This document shows positions 50,435 through 58,723 of a stretch of 64,000 bases of DNA, piece after piece. Position numbers and translations under genes: made by a program. A model generated the notes under the pieces. That model had not been told where the DNA came from and did not search any database. It saw only the letters and a program-made list of their open reading frames with translations. Origin of the DNA: Neisseriaceae bacterium CLB008 (GTDB lineage: Bacteria > Pseudomonadota > Gammaproteobacteria > Burkholderiales > Neisseriaceae); the NCBI GenBank assembly GCA_041228285.1, contig CP166133.1, positions 1,054,001-1,118,000 on the forward strand, read 5' to 3'. How positions within the stretch are numbered: the stretch's first letter is position 1; each line of letters begins with the position of its first letter.

Positions 50435-50632
50435 TTAGCCCCGCTGGCGTAACGCTTGATCGATTTTTTGATCAGTCTTGTATTGGCTAAGGGCATAAAC
50501 CGCCCAAATGGCGGCGGGTAGCCAGCCGATTAAGGTGATTTGTAAAATCAGACAAATAAAGCCAGATATGGGGCGGCCGATGGTGAAAAAGGTTAGCCAG
50601 GGCAGAATTAAAGCAATCAGTAAGCGCATCAT
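50435..50632 (-). CDS. YqaE/Pmp3-family small membrane protein
   Basis: 65 residues, two membrane helices (LLIALILPWLTFFTIG; ISGFICLILQITLIGWLPAAIWAVYAL) and a short charged tail, matching the Pmp3/YqaE proteolipid-like family. In other organisms the family affects membrane potential under stress. ATG 50632 with AAAAGGA 5 bp upstream. Confidence 0.82.
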   Translation of the reverse strand: MMRLLIALILPWLTFFTIGRPISGFICLILQITLIGWLPAAIWAVYALSQYKTDQKIDQALRQRG

Positions 50633-50786
50633 TAAAGTCCTTTTAGAAAAGTCATAAACGTCTGACATCTATCCTAGTAAATAGTGCCCTTTAAGTGGAT
50701 TTAAAGGGTTGATGCCATGATTTGGCCATAATAGTGGTGTGATTCACATGGTGTGTTAATGGCAGCGCCTTTAGGCATCGGGAGCG

Positions 50787-50814
50787 GTAGGGAGGCTGCG
50801 TTTTATCTGCCCTA
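50787..50814. repeat. Degraded copy of the GTAGGG-type repeat
   Basis: GTAGGGAGGCTGCG...CTGCCCTA, a short imperfect hairpin with the family ends, in the gap 50633-50911. Confidence 0.45.
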
Positions 50815-50911
50815 GATGGCCATGCACCAGCCGTGGCTGATTTATTAAGGTTTTCTTAAGCTTCATTCGCTATCGTTGAGGGCCAAGTCATGTTCATTAG
50901 GAATCCCTGCG

Positions 50912-51022
50912 ATGGCCAAACATCAACCCTCATCAAGCGCCGAGAAGCCTTGGGCGTGGACGCTGTTTTTTATTTTACTCGGTGCATTGACGCTCTACAT
51001 CGGGCTCAGCGCTTGGCCCTAG
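50912..51022 (+). CDS. Possible 36-residue single-helix membrane protein
   Basis: Short open frame with AGGA 8 bp upstream. Hydrophilic start MAKHQPSSSAEKP, then one membrane helix WAWTLFFILLGALTLYIGLSAW. Ends 2 bp before the soxR stop of the convergent gene. Composition looks like a real small membrane protein, but there is no homology evidence available to me. Confidence 0.5.
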   Translation: MAKHQPSSSAEKPWAWTLFFILLGALTLYIGLSAWP

Positions 51023-51024
51023 AC

Positions 51025-51486
51025 TCAGTCTTTACTGGCTTCCAAAATTTGTGGCCCTGGGCCTTGTTGGCCGAGGATGTCGTCTGGATTGCGTAAGGGG
51101 CAATCTTTTTGCGACAGGCAGCCACAACCAATACAACCATCTAGGCCGTCTCTTAGGCGGATCAATCGCTCAATGCGCTGGTTTAAGCTGCTGCGCCAGC
51201 GCGTTGAGATCACCGTCCAATCATCCACGCTGAGCTTGGTGTCTTGGCCGATTTCCCCAAACGAGGCTTTAATTTCTTCTAGTGAAATCCCCGTGAGCTG
51301 CGCCACTTTAATGACGGCAATATGGCGCAGCACGATGGCGGGATAGCGGCGTTGATTGCCGCTGGTGCGCCAACTTTTAATCAAACCTTTTTCTTCATAA
51401 AAATGCAGGGTGGCAACCGACACCCCGCTGCGCTTGGCGACTTCGCCGACGGTCAGTACGCGACCGTGTTCATTTTCGGATGGCAT
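51025..51486 (-). CDS. soxR: Redox-sensing activator SoxR
   Basis: 153 residues, MerR family. HTH LTVGEVAKRSGVSVATLHFYEEKGLI and the [2Fe-2S] cluster site CIGCGCLSQKDCPLRNP (C118, C121, C123, C129; CX2CXCX5C), diagnostic of SoxR. Oxidation of the cluster by redox-cycling compounds switches on the target promoter. Divergent from the RND operon; no soxS is present, as in non-enteric bacteria where SoxR directly controls efflux genes. Confidence 0.95.
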   Translation of the reverse strand: MPSENEHGRVLTVGEVAKRSGVSVATLHFYEEKGLIKSWRTSGNQRRYPAIVLRHIAVIKVAQLTGISLEEIKASFGEIGQDTKLSVDDWTVISTRWRSSLNQRIERLIRLRDGLDGCIGCGCLSQKDCPLRNPDDILGQQGPGPQILEASKD

Positions 51487-51496
51487 GTTTATCCTC

Positions 51497-51527
51497 TTGA
51501 CCTCAGGTTAACTTGAGGTTTTATAAT
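51497..51527 (+). promoter_or_regulatory. SoxR-controlled promoter of the RND operon
   Basis: -35 TTGACC (51497-51502) and -10 TATAAT (51522-51527) with the over-long 19-bp spacer typical of MerR/SoxR targets. The spacer holds the sox box CCTCAGGTTAACTTGAGG (51501-51518). Confidence 0.92.
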
Positions 51528-51692
51528 CCGCTTCGCTGTGTCTGTCAAGTGGTGCGCTTTGGCCATGACGACATGGTTTAGGCGTGAAGCCGGCCGGAAA
51601 TCTCACTGTGGCAACGATGCCGCTCAGTCAGGCACAGGCCGCCTCACGGATAGGATACATCTGCGTGCGGGGCACGCTTCAAGAGGTTAATG

Positions 51693-52859
51693 ATGACAAA
51701 ACGAACAAAAAAAATGTGGGTTGGGGTCCTGGCGGTGACGGTTGTGGCCGTAGGGTTTTGGATCAGGGGTAGCGGGGCTGCTGCCGCAGAAGGCGGCTAT
51801 GCTTATCCGCCGGTGAAGGTGGCTTTGGCCACGGTGGCCTTGAATGAGGCGCCGCGCGCTTTTTCGGGCGTGGGTGCTTTAGAAGCTGATCGACAAGTGA
51901 TGGTGGCGGCGGAAGCCAGTGGCAAAATCACCAAAATTGCGTTTACTTCGGGCCAGTACGTGAAGGCTGGCCAGCTACTGGTGCAGCTGAACGATGCCAC
52001 CGAGCAGGCCGATCGGGTGCGCCTACAGGCGCAGGTACAGCAGGCGCAGAGCCAACATCAGCGGCTGCGGCAGCTGGTGGCGGAAGAGGCGGCCACTAAG
52101 GAGCAGCTAGAAGCCGCGACGGCTCAGCTACACATGGCTCAGGGTGAGCTACAGCGCGTGTATGCACTGATTGCCCAAAAAGCCATCCGGGCGCCGTTTG
52201 CTGGGGTGATGGGGATACGCCAAATCAATGTGGGCCAATATCTGAATAGCGGTGACGCCGTGGCCAGCCTGGTGGATGCGCAGGTGCTGCGGGTGAATTT
52301 TGCCTTAGATGAACAGGCCGTGGCTGAACTGGCGCTGGCGCAAACCGTGAATGTGAGCGTGGATGCCTATGCCGATGAGGTCATTGAGGCCAAGATCACC
52401 GCCATTGACCCCTTAATTAATGAAGCGCGGACGGTGCAGGTACAGGCGACCTTAGCCAATACTGAAGGGCGTTTTAAAGCCGGTATGTTTGCCAAAGTGC
52501 AGGTGAAGCAAAACGCCGACAGTGCCGTGCTGACCGTGCCTGAAAGCGCCATTACCTACACGGCTTATGGCGACAGCGTGTTTGTGGCCGAAGAAAATGC
52601 CGACAAGCAGCTGACGGTGAAGCGCGTATCGGTGGCCGTGGGCGAGCGCTGGAACGGCATGGTTGAGGTTAAAACTGGCCTGAGCCAAAACCAGCGGGTG
52701 GTGACTTCCGGTCAGTTGAAGTTGAACGACGGCATGGTGGTGGAAGCCTTAAAGCGCGACACCTTGAACGACGCGGTCGCCGCCGAACCGGCGGTGCAGC
52801 TGCCTGAAATCATCGTGCCTAATGCTGAGCCCAGTACGGCAGAAACGGCAGGTGCCTAA
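51693..52859 (+). CDS. RND efflux periplasmic adaptor (MexH-like)
   Basis: 388 residues. N-terminal membrane anchor/signal (KMWVGVLAVTVVAVGFW), lipoyl halves around VMVAAEASGKITKIAFTSGQYVKAGQLLVQL and KAIRAPFAGVMGIRQINVGQYL, coiled-coil hairpin (about 100-150) and beta-barrel. GAGG 6 bp before ATG 51693; ATG 51690 is also possible. First gene of a SoxR-driven tripartite pump; overlaps the permease gene by one base. Confidence 0.92.
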   Translation: MTKRTKKMWVGVLAVTVVAVGFWIRGSGAAAAEGGYAYPPVKVALATVALNEAPRAFSGVGALEADRQVMVAAEASGKITKIAFTSGQYVKAGQLLVQLNDATEQADRVRLQAQVQQAQSQHQRLRQLVAEEAATKEQLEAATAQLHMAQGELQRVYALIAQKAIRAPFAGVMGIRQINVGQYLNSGDAVASLVDAQVLRVNFALDEQAVAELALAQTVNVSVDAYADEVIEAKITAIDPLINEARTVQVQATLANTEGRFKAGMFAKVQVKQNADSAVLTVPESAITYTAYGDSVFVAEENADKQLTVKRVSVAVGERWNGMVEVKTGLSQNQRVVTSGQLKLNDGMVVEALKRDTLNDAVAAEPAVQLPEIIVPNAEPSTAETAGA

Positions 52860-55800
52860 TGCGTTTTACCGATCTGTTTGTGCGCCGACCGGTGTTGGCG
52901 CTGGTGGTCAGCACCTTAATCTTGCTGGCCGGCTTATTGGCCTTTAATAAACTGCCGATTCGACAATATCCATTATTAGAGACGGCCACCATCACGGTGT
53001 CGACCGACTATCCAGGCGCGCCGTCCGAATTGATGCAGGGCTTTGTGACCCAGCCGATTGCGCAAGCCATTGCGTCGGTAGAAGGCATTGATTATTTATC
53101 TTCTTCCTCGGTGCAGGGGCGCAGTATGGTGACCGCACGGATGGCCTTGAATCAGGATTCAACTGAAGCGTTGACCGAAGTGATGGCCAAGGTCAATCAG
53201 GTGCGCTACAAGCTGCCGGAAAAAGCCTACGACCCGGTGATTGAGCGTTCGGCAGGGGATTCCACCGCAGTGGCTTACGTGGGCTTTTCCAGCGCCACCT
53301 TGCCGCTGCCGCAGTTAACGGAATATTTAGCGCGGGTGGTGGAGCCGATGTTCACCACCATTGAAGGCGTGGCCAAGGTTCAGGTATTTGGTGGCCAAAG
53401 CCTGTCGATGCGGCTGTGGTTGGATGCGGATAAATTGGCCAGCCGTGGCGTCACCGCTGGCGACGTGGCTGCGGCCATTCATGCCAATAACTATCAGGCC
53501 GCGCCCGGTAAGGTGGATGGTCAATTCATCGTGTCTAACGTGCAGGTGAACAGCGATTTAACCAGCGTGGCCGACTTCCAAGAGCTGGTATTGAAACAAA
53601 GTGGCAACAGCCTGGTGCGGATTAAAGACGTGGGCACGGTTGAGCTGGGTGCGGCAGCGACCGAAACCAGCGGCATCATGGATGGTGTGCCAGCGGTGTA
53701 TTTGGGTATTTTCCCCACCCCTAGCGGCAACCCCTTGGTGATCGTAGATGGGATTAAAACCCTGCTACCGCAGATTGAAAAAACCTTGCCGCCCGACGTG
53801 CGGGCCAATCTGTCGTTCGAGACCGCGCGCTTTATTCAGGCCTCTATTGATGGGGTGATCAAAACCTTGCTTGAGGCCTTGGTCATCGTGGTGGTGGTGA
53901 TCTATCTGTGTCTGGGCTCGTTTCGCAGCGTGTTGATTCCCGTGGTGACGATTCCGCTGTCGATGTTGGGCGCGGCCAGCATCATGCTGGCGTTTGGCTT
54001 CAGCATCAACCTCTTAACGCTGCTGGCCATGGTGTTGGCAATTGGCTTGGTGGTGGATGACGCCATTATTGTGGTGGAAAACGTGCACCGCCACATTGCC
54101 GAAGGTAAGTCCCCCGTTAATGCGGCGCTGGTGGCCGCCCGAGAAGTGGTGGGGCCGGTGATTGCGATGACCATCACCTTGGCGGCGGTGTACGCACCGA
54201 TTGGCTTTATGGGCGGATTAACCGGTGCCTTATTTAAGGAGTTTGCTTTAACCTTGGCCGGTGCCGTGATCGTGTCTGGCGTGGTGGCCTTGACGCTGTC
54301 GCCGGTGATGAGCTCGTTCTTGCTGCCGGCCAAGCAAGATGAGGGCCGAATGGCGCATCTGGCCGAAGGCTTTTTTGGCAAACTCACGGCCGGCTACGCC
54401 AAAGTATTGGATTTTGTGCTTCACCATCGTTGGCTAACCGCTGTGTTGATTGGCGTGGTGGTGTTGAGCCTGCCGTTTTTATACCTATCGCCTCAGCGAG
54501 AGCTGGCGCCGGCAGAAGATCAGGCCAACCTATTGACCGCGATTAAAGCGCCTCAACACGCCAACTTAAGCTATGTCGAACATTTTGCGCATCGCTTGGA
54601 TGAGGTTTATACCGACATTGCCGAAACCGAAAGCCGCTGGATCATCAACGGCATTGATGGGCCGGCCTCCAGCATTGGTGGGATTATTTTAACCCCTTGG
54701 GGCGATCGCGCTCGCGATGCGGCCACGATTCAAACCGAGTTGCAAACCAAGGTGAACGACGTGGAAGGCAGCAGTATTTTTGCCTTCCAGTTAGCAGCCT
54801 TGCCCGGTTCGAGCGGCGGCTTACCGGTACAGATGGTGGTGCGTACGCCGCAGGATTACCAAACCCTGTATCAAACCTTAGAGGAGATCAAGCAAAAAGC
54901 GCGTGAAAGCGGTCTGTTTGTGGTGGTGGACAGCGATTTGGACTACAACAACCCGGTGGTGAAAGTGCAGATTGACCGCAGCAAAGCCAACAGCTTGGGC
55001 ATCAGCATGCAAGACATTGGCGATGCCTTGGGCGTGTTGGTGGGCGAAGGTTATGTGAATCGCTTTGGCATGGACGGGCGCGCCTACGACGTGATTCCGC
55101 AAAGCTTGAAAGCACAGCGTCTGACCCCAGAAGGGCTGTCACAGCAATATGTGCGCACCGTTAGCGGCGCGATGATTCCGCTGGCCACGGTGGTGTCGAT
55201 CAGCACCTCGGTCGAGCCCAATCGTTTGACCCAGTTTAATCAGCAAAATGCGGCCACTTTACAGGCCATTCCTGCGCCTGGCGTGTCTATGGGCGAGGCC
55301 GTGGCATTTTTAGCTGAGGCTGCGGCGGCGTTGCCCGCGGGCTTTAGCCACGACTGGCAGTCTGATTCGCGTCAGTATCAGCAAGAAGGCAATGCGCTGG
55401 CGTTTGCGTTCTTGGCGGCCTTGGTGATTATTTACTTAGTGTTGGCGGCTCAATACGAAAGCTTGGTGGATCCGCTGATCATTTTGATCACCGTACCCTT
55501 GTCTATCTGTGGTGCCTTACTGCCTTTGGCCTTGGGCTGGGCAACGTTGAATATTTACACCCAGATTGGCTTGGTGACCCTGATCGGCCTGATCAGCAAG
55601 CACGGGATTTTAATGGTTGAGTTTGCCAATGAACTTCAGGCGAAAGAAGGCTTGAGCCGAATGGCGGCGATTCATCAAGCGGCCCAAATTCGCCTACGCC
55701 CAGTCTTGATGACCACGGCGGCGATGGTGGTGGGCTTAATCCCCTTGTTGTTTGCCACGGGCGCGGGCGCCAATAGCCGCTTTGGCTTAGGGGTGGTGAT

Positions 55801-55969
55801 TGTGTCGGGCATGCTGATCGGCACGGTGTTTACGCTGTTGGTACTGCCTACGGTGTACACCTGGTTGGCGCGTAACCATAGCCACGCCCAGCAAACCGAT
55901 CGGCAACAGCAGCTATTGGCCGCCGATGCGGCGATGGGTAAAGCCCATCAGGAAGGAGAAGGTTTATGA
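52859..55969 (+). CDS. RND efflux permease (HAE1, MexI-like)
   Basis: 1036 residues, 12 membrane helices with two large periplasmic loops. FVRRPVLALVVSTLILLAGL start, DYPGAPSELMQGFVTQPIAQA, proton-relay DD in VLAIGLVVDDAIIVVENVHRHIAEG, and YPVITL-type porter regions; the C-terminal repeat with LIGLISKHGILMVEFANELQ. Exports drugs or redox-active small molecules with proton energy. Confidence 0.94.
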   Translation: MRFTDLFVRRPVLALVVSTLILLAGLLAFNKLPIRQYPLLETATITVSTDYPGAPSELMQGFVTQPIAQAIASVEGIDYLSSSSVQGRSMVTARMALNQDSTEALTEVMAKVNQVRYKLPEKAYDPVIERSAGDSTAVAYVGFSSATLPLPQLTEYLARVVEPMFTTIEGVAKVQVFGGQSLSMRLWLDADKLASRGVTAGDVAAAIHANNYQAAPGKVDGQFIVSNVQVNSDLTSVADFQELVLKQSGNSLVRIKDVGTVELGAAATETSGIMDGVPAVYLGIFPTPSGNPLVIVDGIKTLLPQIEKTLPPDVRANLSFETARFIQASIDGVIKTLLEALVIVVVVIYLCLGSFRSVLIPVVTIPLSMLGAASIMLAFGFSINLLTLLAMVLAIGLVVDDAIIVVENVHRHIAEGKSPVNAALVAAREVVGPVIAMTITLAAVYAPIGFMGGLTGALFKEFALTLAGAVIVSGVVALTLSPVMSSFLLPAKQDEGRMAHLAEGFFGKLTAGYAKVLDFVLHHRWLTAVLIGVVVLSLPFLYLSPQRELAPAEDQANLLTAIKAPQHANLSYVEHFAHRLDEVYTDIAETESRWIINGIDGPASSIGGIILTPWGDRARDAATIQTELQTKVNDVEGSSIFAFQLAALPGSSGGLPVQMVVRTPQDYQTLYQTLEEIKQKARESGLFVVVDSDLDYNNPVVKVQIDRSKANSLGISMQDIGDALGVLVGEGYVNRFGMDGRAYDVIPQSLKAQRLTPEGLSQQYVRTVSGAMIPLATVVSISTSVEPNRLTQFNQQNAATLQAIPAPGVSMGEAVAFLAEAAAALPAGFSHDWQSDSRQYQQEGNALAFAFLAALVIIYLVLAAQYESLVDPLIILITVPLSICGALLPLALGWATLNIYTQIGLVTLIGLISKHGILMVEFANELQAKEGLSRMAAIHQAAQIRLRPVLMTTAAMVVGLIPLLFATGAGANSRFGLGVVIVSGMLIGTVFTLLVLPTVYTWLARNHSHAQQTDRQQQLLAADAAMGKAHQEGEGL

Positions 55970-57363
55970 AACAGCAACGATTAATCATGGTCGGGGCGCT
56001 CAGTGTGCTGTTGGCAGGCTGCGCCGTTGGGCCTAAATACGTGGCGCCTACGGGGCCTGAGGTAAAGCTTCACAGCGCCGAAGCTCAAGCATTTAAACCG
56101 CAATCACAGGCGGCTCAGGCCAGCTGGTGGCTATTCTTTGAAGAGCCTGATTTAAACCGCTTAATCGATGCGGCCTTGGCGCAAAATCATGATTTACGCC
56201 AGGCTCAGGCGCGACTCTTGGCTGCTCGGGCGGTGTTCGATGAACGTCAGCTCGAGCGCCTGCCGGCCATCACTTCGGCGGCCAGCTATCAGCGTGCCAT
56301 CAGCCAGCAGGCTGGCAGCGACGGTACGCCTGCGCGCACGCTGTCTGAGCAATATCGCCTGGGCTTTGACACCCAATGGGAAATTGATCTGTTTGGCCGC
56401 TTGCAGCATCTGAGCCAGTCGGCGCGCGCTCGAGCCGACGCCACTCAGGCTGAATTCACCCTGCTACAATTAAGCATCGCCGCAGAAGTTGCGCGGGTGT
56501 ATTACCAGGCGCAAGGCTTACAGCAACAGCTTGAGCTGGCGCAACAACAGCAGCGTAGTTGGGCGCAAACGGTGAAGATCACTGCCGCATCGGTGCGTCT
56601 GGGCAGCGGTTTGCCAGAAGATTTGGCCAATGCACAAGCGCAGCTGTTGCGTAGTGAAGCCCAGATTCCCCAGGTTTATACCCAGTTACAGCAGGCTAAA
56701 TATCGCCTTGACGTGCTGACCGGCCATGAGCCTGGCCACAATCAGCTGGTGTTGGCCGGCCCTCAGGCGGCGCCCTTGGCAAAAAATCTGCCTTTGGGCG
56801 ACGTGAACGAGCTGATTCGGCAGAGGCCAGACGTGGTGAAGGCTGAGCGACTGCTGGCGGCCAGCAGTGCCGACGTTGGGGCGGCCACGGCTGATCTGTT
56901 CCCGCGTCTTAATCTTGGCGGCTTCTTAGGCTTTATTGCCCTGCGTGGCGGCGACATCGGCCATGCTTCGCGCGGCTTTGAGTTGACGCCTAATTTAACT
57001 TGGCCAGCCTTACAGCTGGGCAATGCCCGTGCCCGCTTACGCGGTGCCAAAGCCCAGAATACCGGTGCTTTGGCCCAGTATGAGCAGGCTTTATTATTGG
57101 CGCATGAAGAAGTAGAAGGGGCGGTGACGCAGCTGGTGCAGCATCAAGACAGCTTGAAAGCCCTGCTACAGTCGGCGCGTCACGCCGAACAAGCCGTAGC
57201 GATTGCGACCAAGCGCCATAAAGCAGGCTCTGGCCAATATTTAAGCGTTCTGGCCAATCAGCGGGCGCTGTATGAAGTAAAGCAGGCCTTACTGGCGGCG
57301 CAAACCGACTCCTACATCAATGTGGTGGCGCTGTATAAAGCCTTGGGCTGGGGGCAGGCTTAA
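55966..57363 (+). CDS. Outer-membrane efflux lipoprotein (NodT/OprM family)
   Basis: 465 residues. Lipobox LAGC with lipid-bearing C19, then two OEP repeats (LIDAALAQNHDLRQAQARLLAAR; VNELIRQRPDVVKAERLLAASSADVGAATADLFPRLNL). Forms the trimeric outer channel of the pump. ATGA overlap with the permease gene. Confidence 0.93.
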   Translation: MKQQRLIMVGALSVLLAGCAVGPKYVAPTGPEVKLHSAEAQAFKPQSQAAQASWWLFFEEPDLNRLIDAALAQNHDLRQAQARLLAARAVFDERQLERLPAITSAASYQRAISQQAGSDGTPARTLSEQYRLGFDTQWEIDLFGRLQHLSQSARARADATQAEFTLLQLSIAAEVARVYYQAQGLQQQLELAQQQQRSWAQTVKITAASVRLGSGLPEDLANAQAQLLRSEAQIPQVYTQLQQAKYRLDVLTGHEPGHNQLVLAGPQAAPLAKNLPLGDVNELIRQRPDVVKAERLLAASSADVGAATADLFPRLNLGGFLGFIALRGGDIGHASRGFELTPNLTWPALQLGNARARLRGAKAQNTGALAQYEQALLLAHEEVEGAVTQLVQHQDSLKALLQSARHAEQAVAIATKRHKAGSGQYLSVLANQRALYEVKQALLAAQTDSYINVVALYKALGWGQA

Positions 57364-57388
57364 TCCTCATGCCTTGATACAAAAATCG

Positions 57389-57419
57389 GCCCCAAACGTT
57401 TAGCCGTTTGGGGCTTTTT
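57389..57419 (+). terminator. Rho-independent terminator of the RND operon
   Basis: GCCCCAAACG/CGTTTGGGGC stem (57389-57398 with 57405-57414), 6-nt loop, T run. Confidence 0.93.
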
Positions 57420-57499
57420 GCGTTTGAAGTGGTCGGTTTCATGGCTGGGATGCGGTCTAAGCGTGGCGCAGGGCGCTGGGTATACTCGGCTTTTTAGGC

Positions 57500-58723
57500 A
57501 TGTTAAGAAAGCCCATGATGGATGAGACGGACAAACGGACGGCCACCGCGCTGAGCCCCAGAGATTTTCTGGCGCCCTCGATTGCGGCGTTGGTATCGGT
57601 GTTGGTGAATTATGGTGGCACCTTTGTGCTGGTGTTTCAGGCGGCTCAGCTGGCCCAGCTGTCGCAGGCGCAAACGGCGTCGTGGGTGTGGTCGGTGTCG
57701 ATTGGGGTGGGCGTCACGGGGGCGTGGCTGAGCTGGCGTCATCGTGCCCCCATCATCACCGCGTGGTCTACGCCCGGGGTGGCCTTCTTGGCCACGGTGA
57801 TGCCGTTTACGCCTTATGCGGAAGTGATCGGCGCCTATATAGTGTCGGCCTTGGCCTTTGTGGTGCTGGGCATGACCGGCGCTTTTGAGCGTTTGGTGCG
57901 GCTGATTCCAGCGGGGATTGCGGCTGGGCTTTTGGCCGGGATTTTATTGCCGTTTGGCATTGGCGCTTTTAGCGGCGCGACGGGCGCGCCGTTTTTGGTC
58001 ATCGTGTTGCTGCTGGTGTATGCCGTACTCAAGCGTTGGACGGCGCGGTTTGCCATCGTCGGCGTTTTGGCTTTGGGCTTAAGCCTGCTGGTGCTGCAAG
58101 GGCAGGTAGACTTTTCAGGGCTGTCGCTGAGCCTGGCGCAGCCGGTGTTTGAGCGGCCAGTGTTTTCTCTGTCGGCCTTGGTGGGCGTGGCCTTGCCGCT
58201 GTTTGTGATCACCTTAACCGGCCAGTATATGCCAGGCATGCTGGTGCTGCGCCAAGATGGCTACCTCACCAGCGCCAACCCGATTTTGACCGCGACGGGC
58301 TTGGGCTCTTTATTGATGGCGCCGTTTGGGGCGCACGCGTTTAACGTGGCGGCCATTACCGCCGCCATTTGTACGGGTAAAGATGCCCATCCCGATCCTG
58401 ATAAGCGCTACATCGCTGGTTTGGTGTGCGGGCTACTGTATGTTTTGGTGGGCGTGTTTGGCGTGACTTTGGCGACGCTGTTCTTGATTTTGCCTAAGGC
58501 CTTTATTGCCACTTTGGCGGGCTTGGCGCTCTTGGGCAGCATCAGCGGCAGCTTGGCCAGCGCCATGCAAGACGTGCGCACGCGCGAAACGGCGCTGATC
58601 ACTTTTTTAGCAACGGCGGCCAATGTCACGCTCTTAGGCGTGGGCGGTGCCTTTTGGGGGCTGGTGGCGGGCCTGCTGTGCCATTTCATCTTGCACGGGC
58701 GCTGGCGTGCTCGGGCGGCTTAA
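57500..58723 (+). CDS. Benzoate/H+ symporter BenE-family transporter
   Basis: 407 residues from the first ATG (57515 and 57518 are possible starts; none has a good RBS). 12 hydrophobic helices; family signatures AWSTPGVAFLA, PAGIAAGLLAGILLPFGIGAF, LTGQYMPGMLVLR, APFGAHAFNVAAITAAICTG and DPDKRYIAGLVCGLLY. BenE carries benzoate in Acinetobacter; most homologues have unknown substrates. The 3' end overlaps the MocR gene by 90 bp on the opposite strand. Confidence 0.88.
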   Translation: MLRKPMMDETDKRTATALSPRDFLAPSIAALVSVLVNYGGTFVLVFQAAQLAQLSQAQTASWVWSVSIGVGVTGAWLSWRHRAPIITAWSTPGVAFLATVMPFTPYAEVIGAYIVSALAFVVLGMTGAFERLVRLIPAGIAAGLLAGILLPFGIGAFSGATGAPFLVIVLLLVYAVLKRWTARFAIVGVLALGLSLLVLQGQVDFSGLSLSLAQPVFERPVFSLSALVGVALPLFVITLTGQYMPGMLVLRQDGYLTSANPILTATGLGSLLMAPFGAHAFNVAAITAAICTGKDAHPDPDKRYIAGLVCGLLYVLVGVFGVTLATLFLILPKAFIATLAGLALLGSISGSLASAMQDVRTRETALITFLATAANVTLLGVGGAFWGLVAGLLCHFILHGRWRARAA

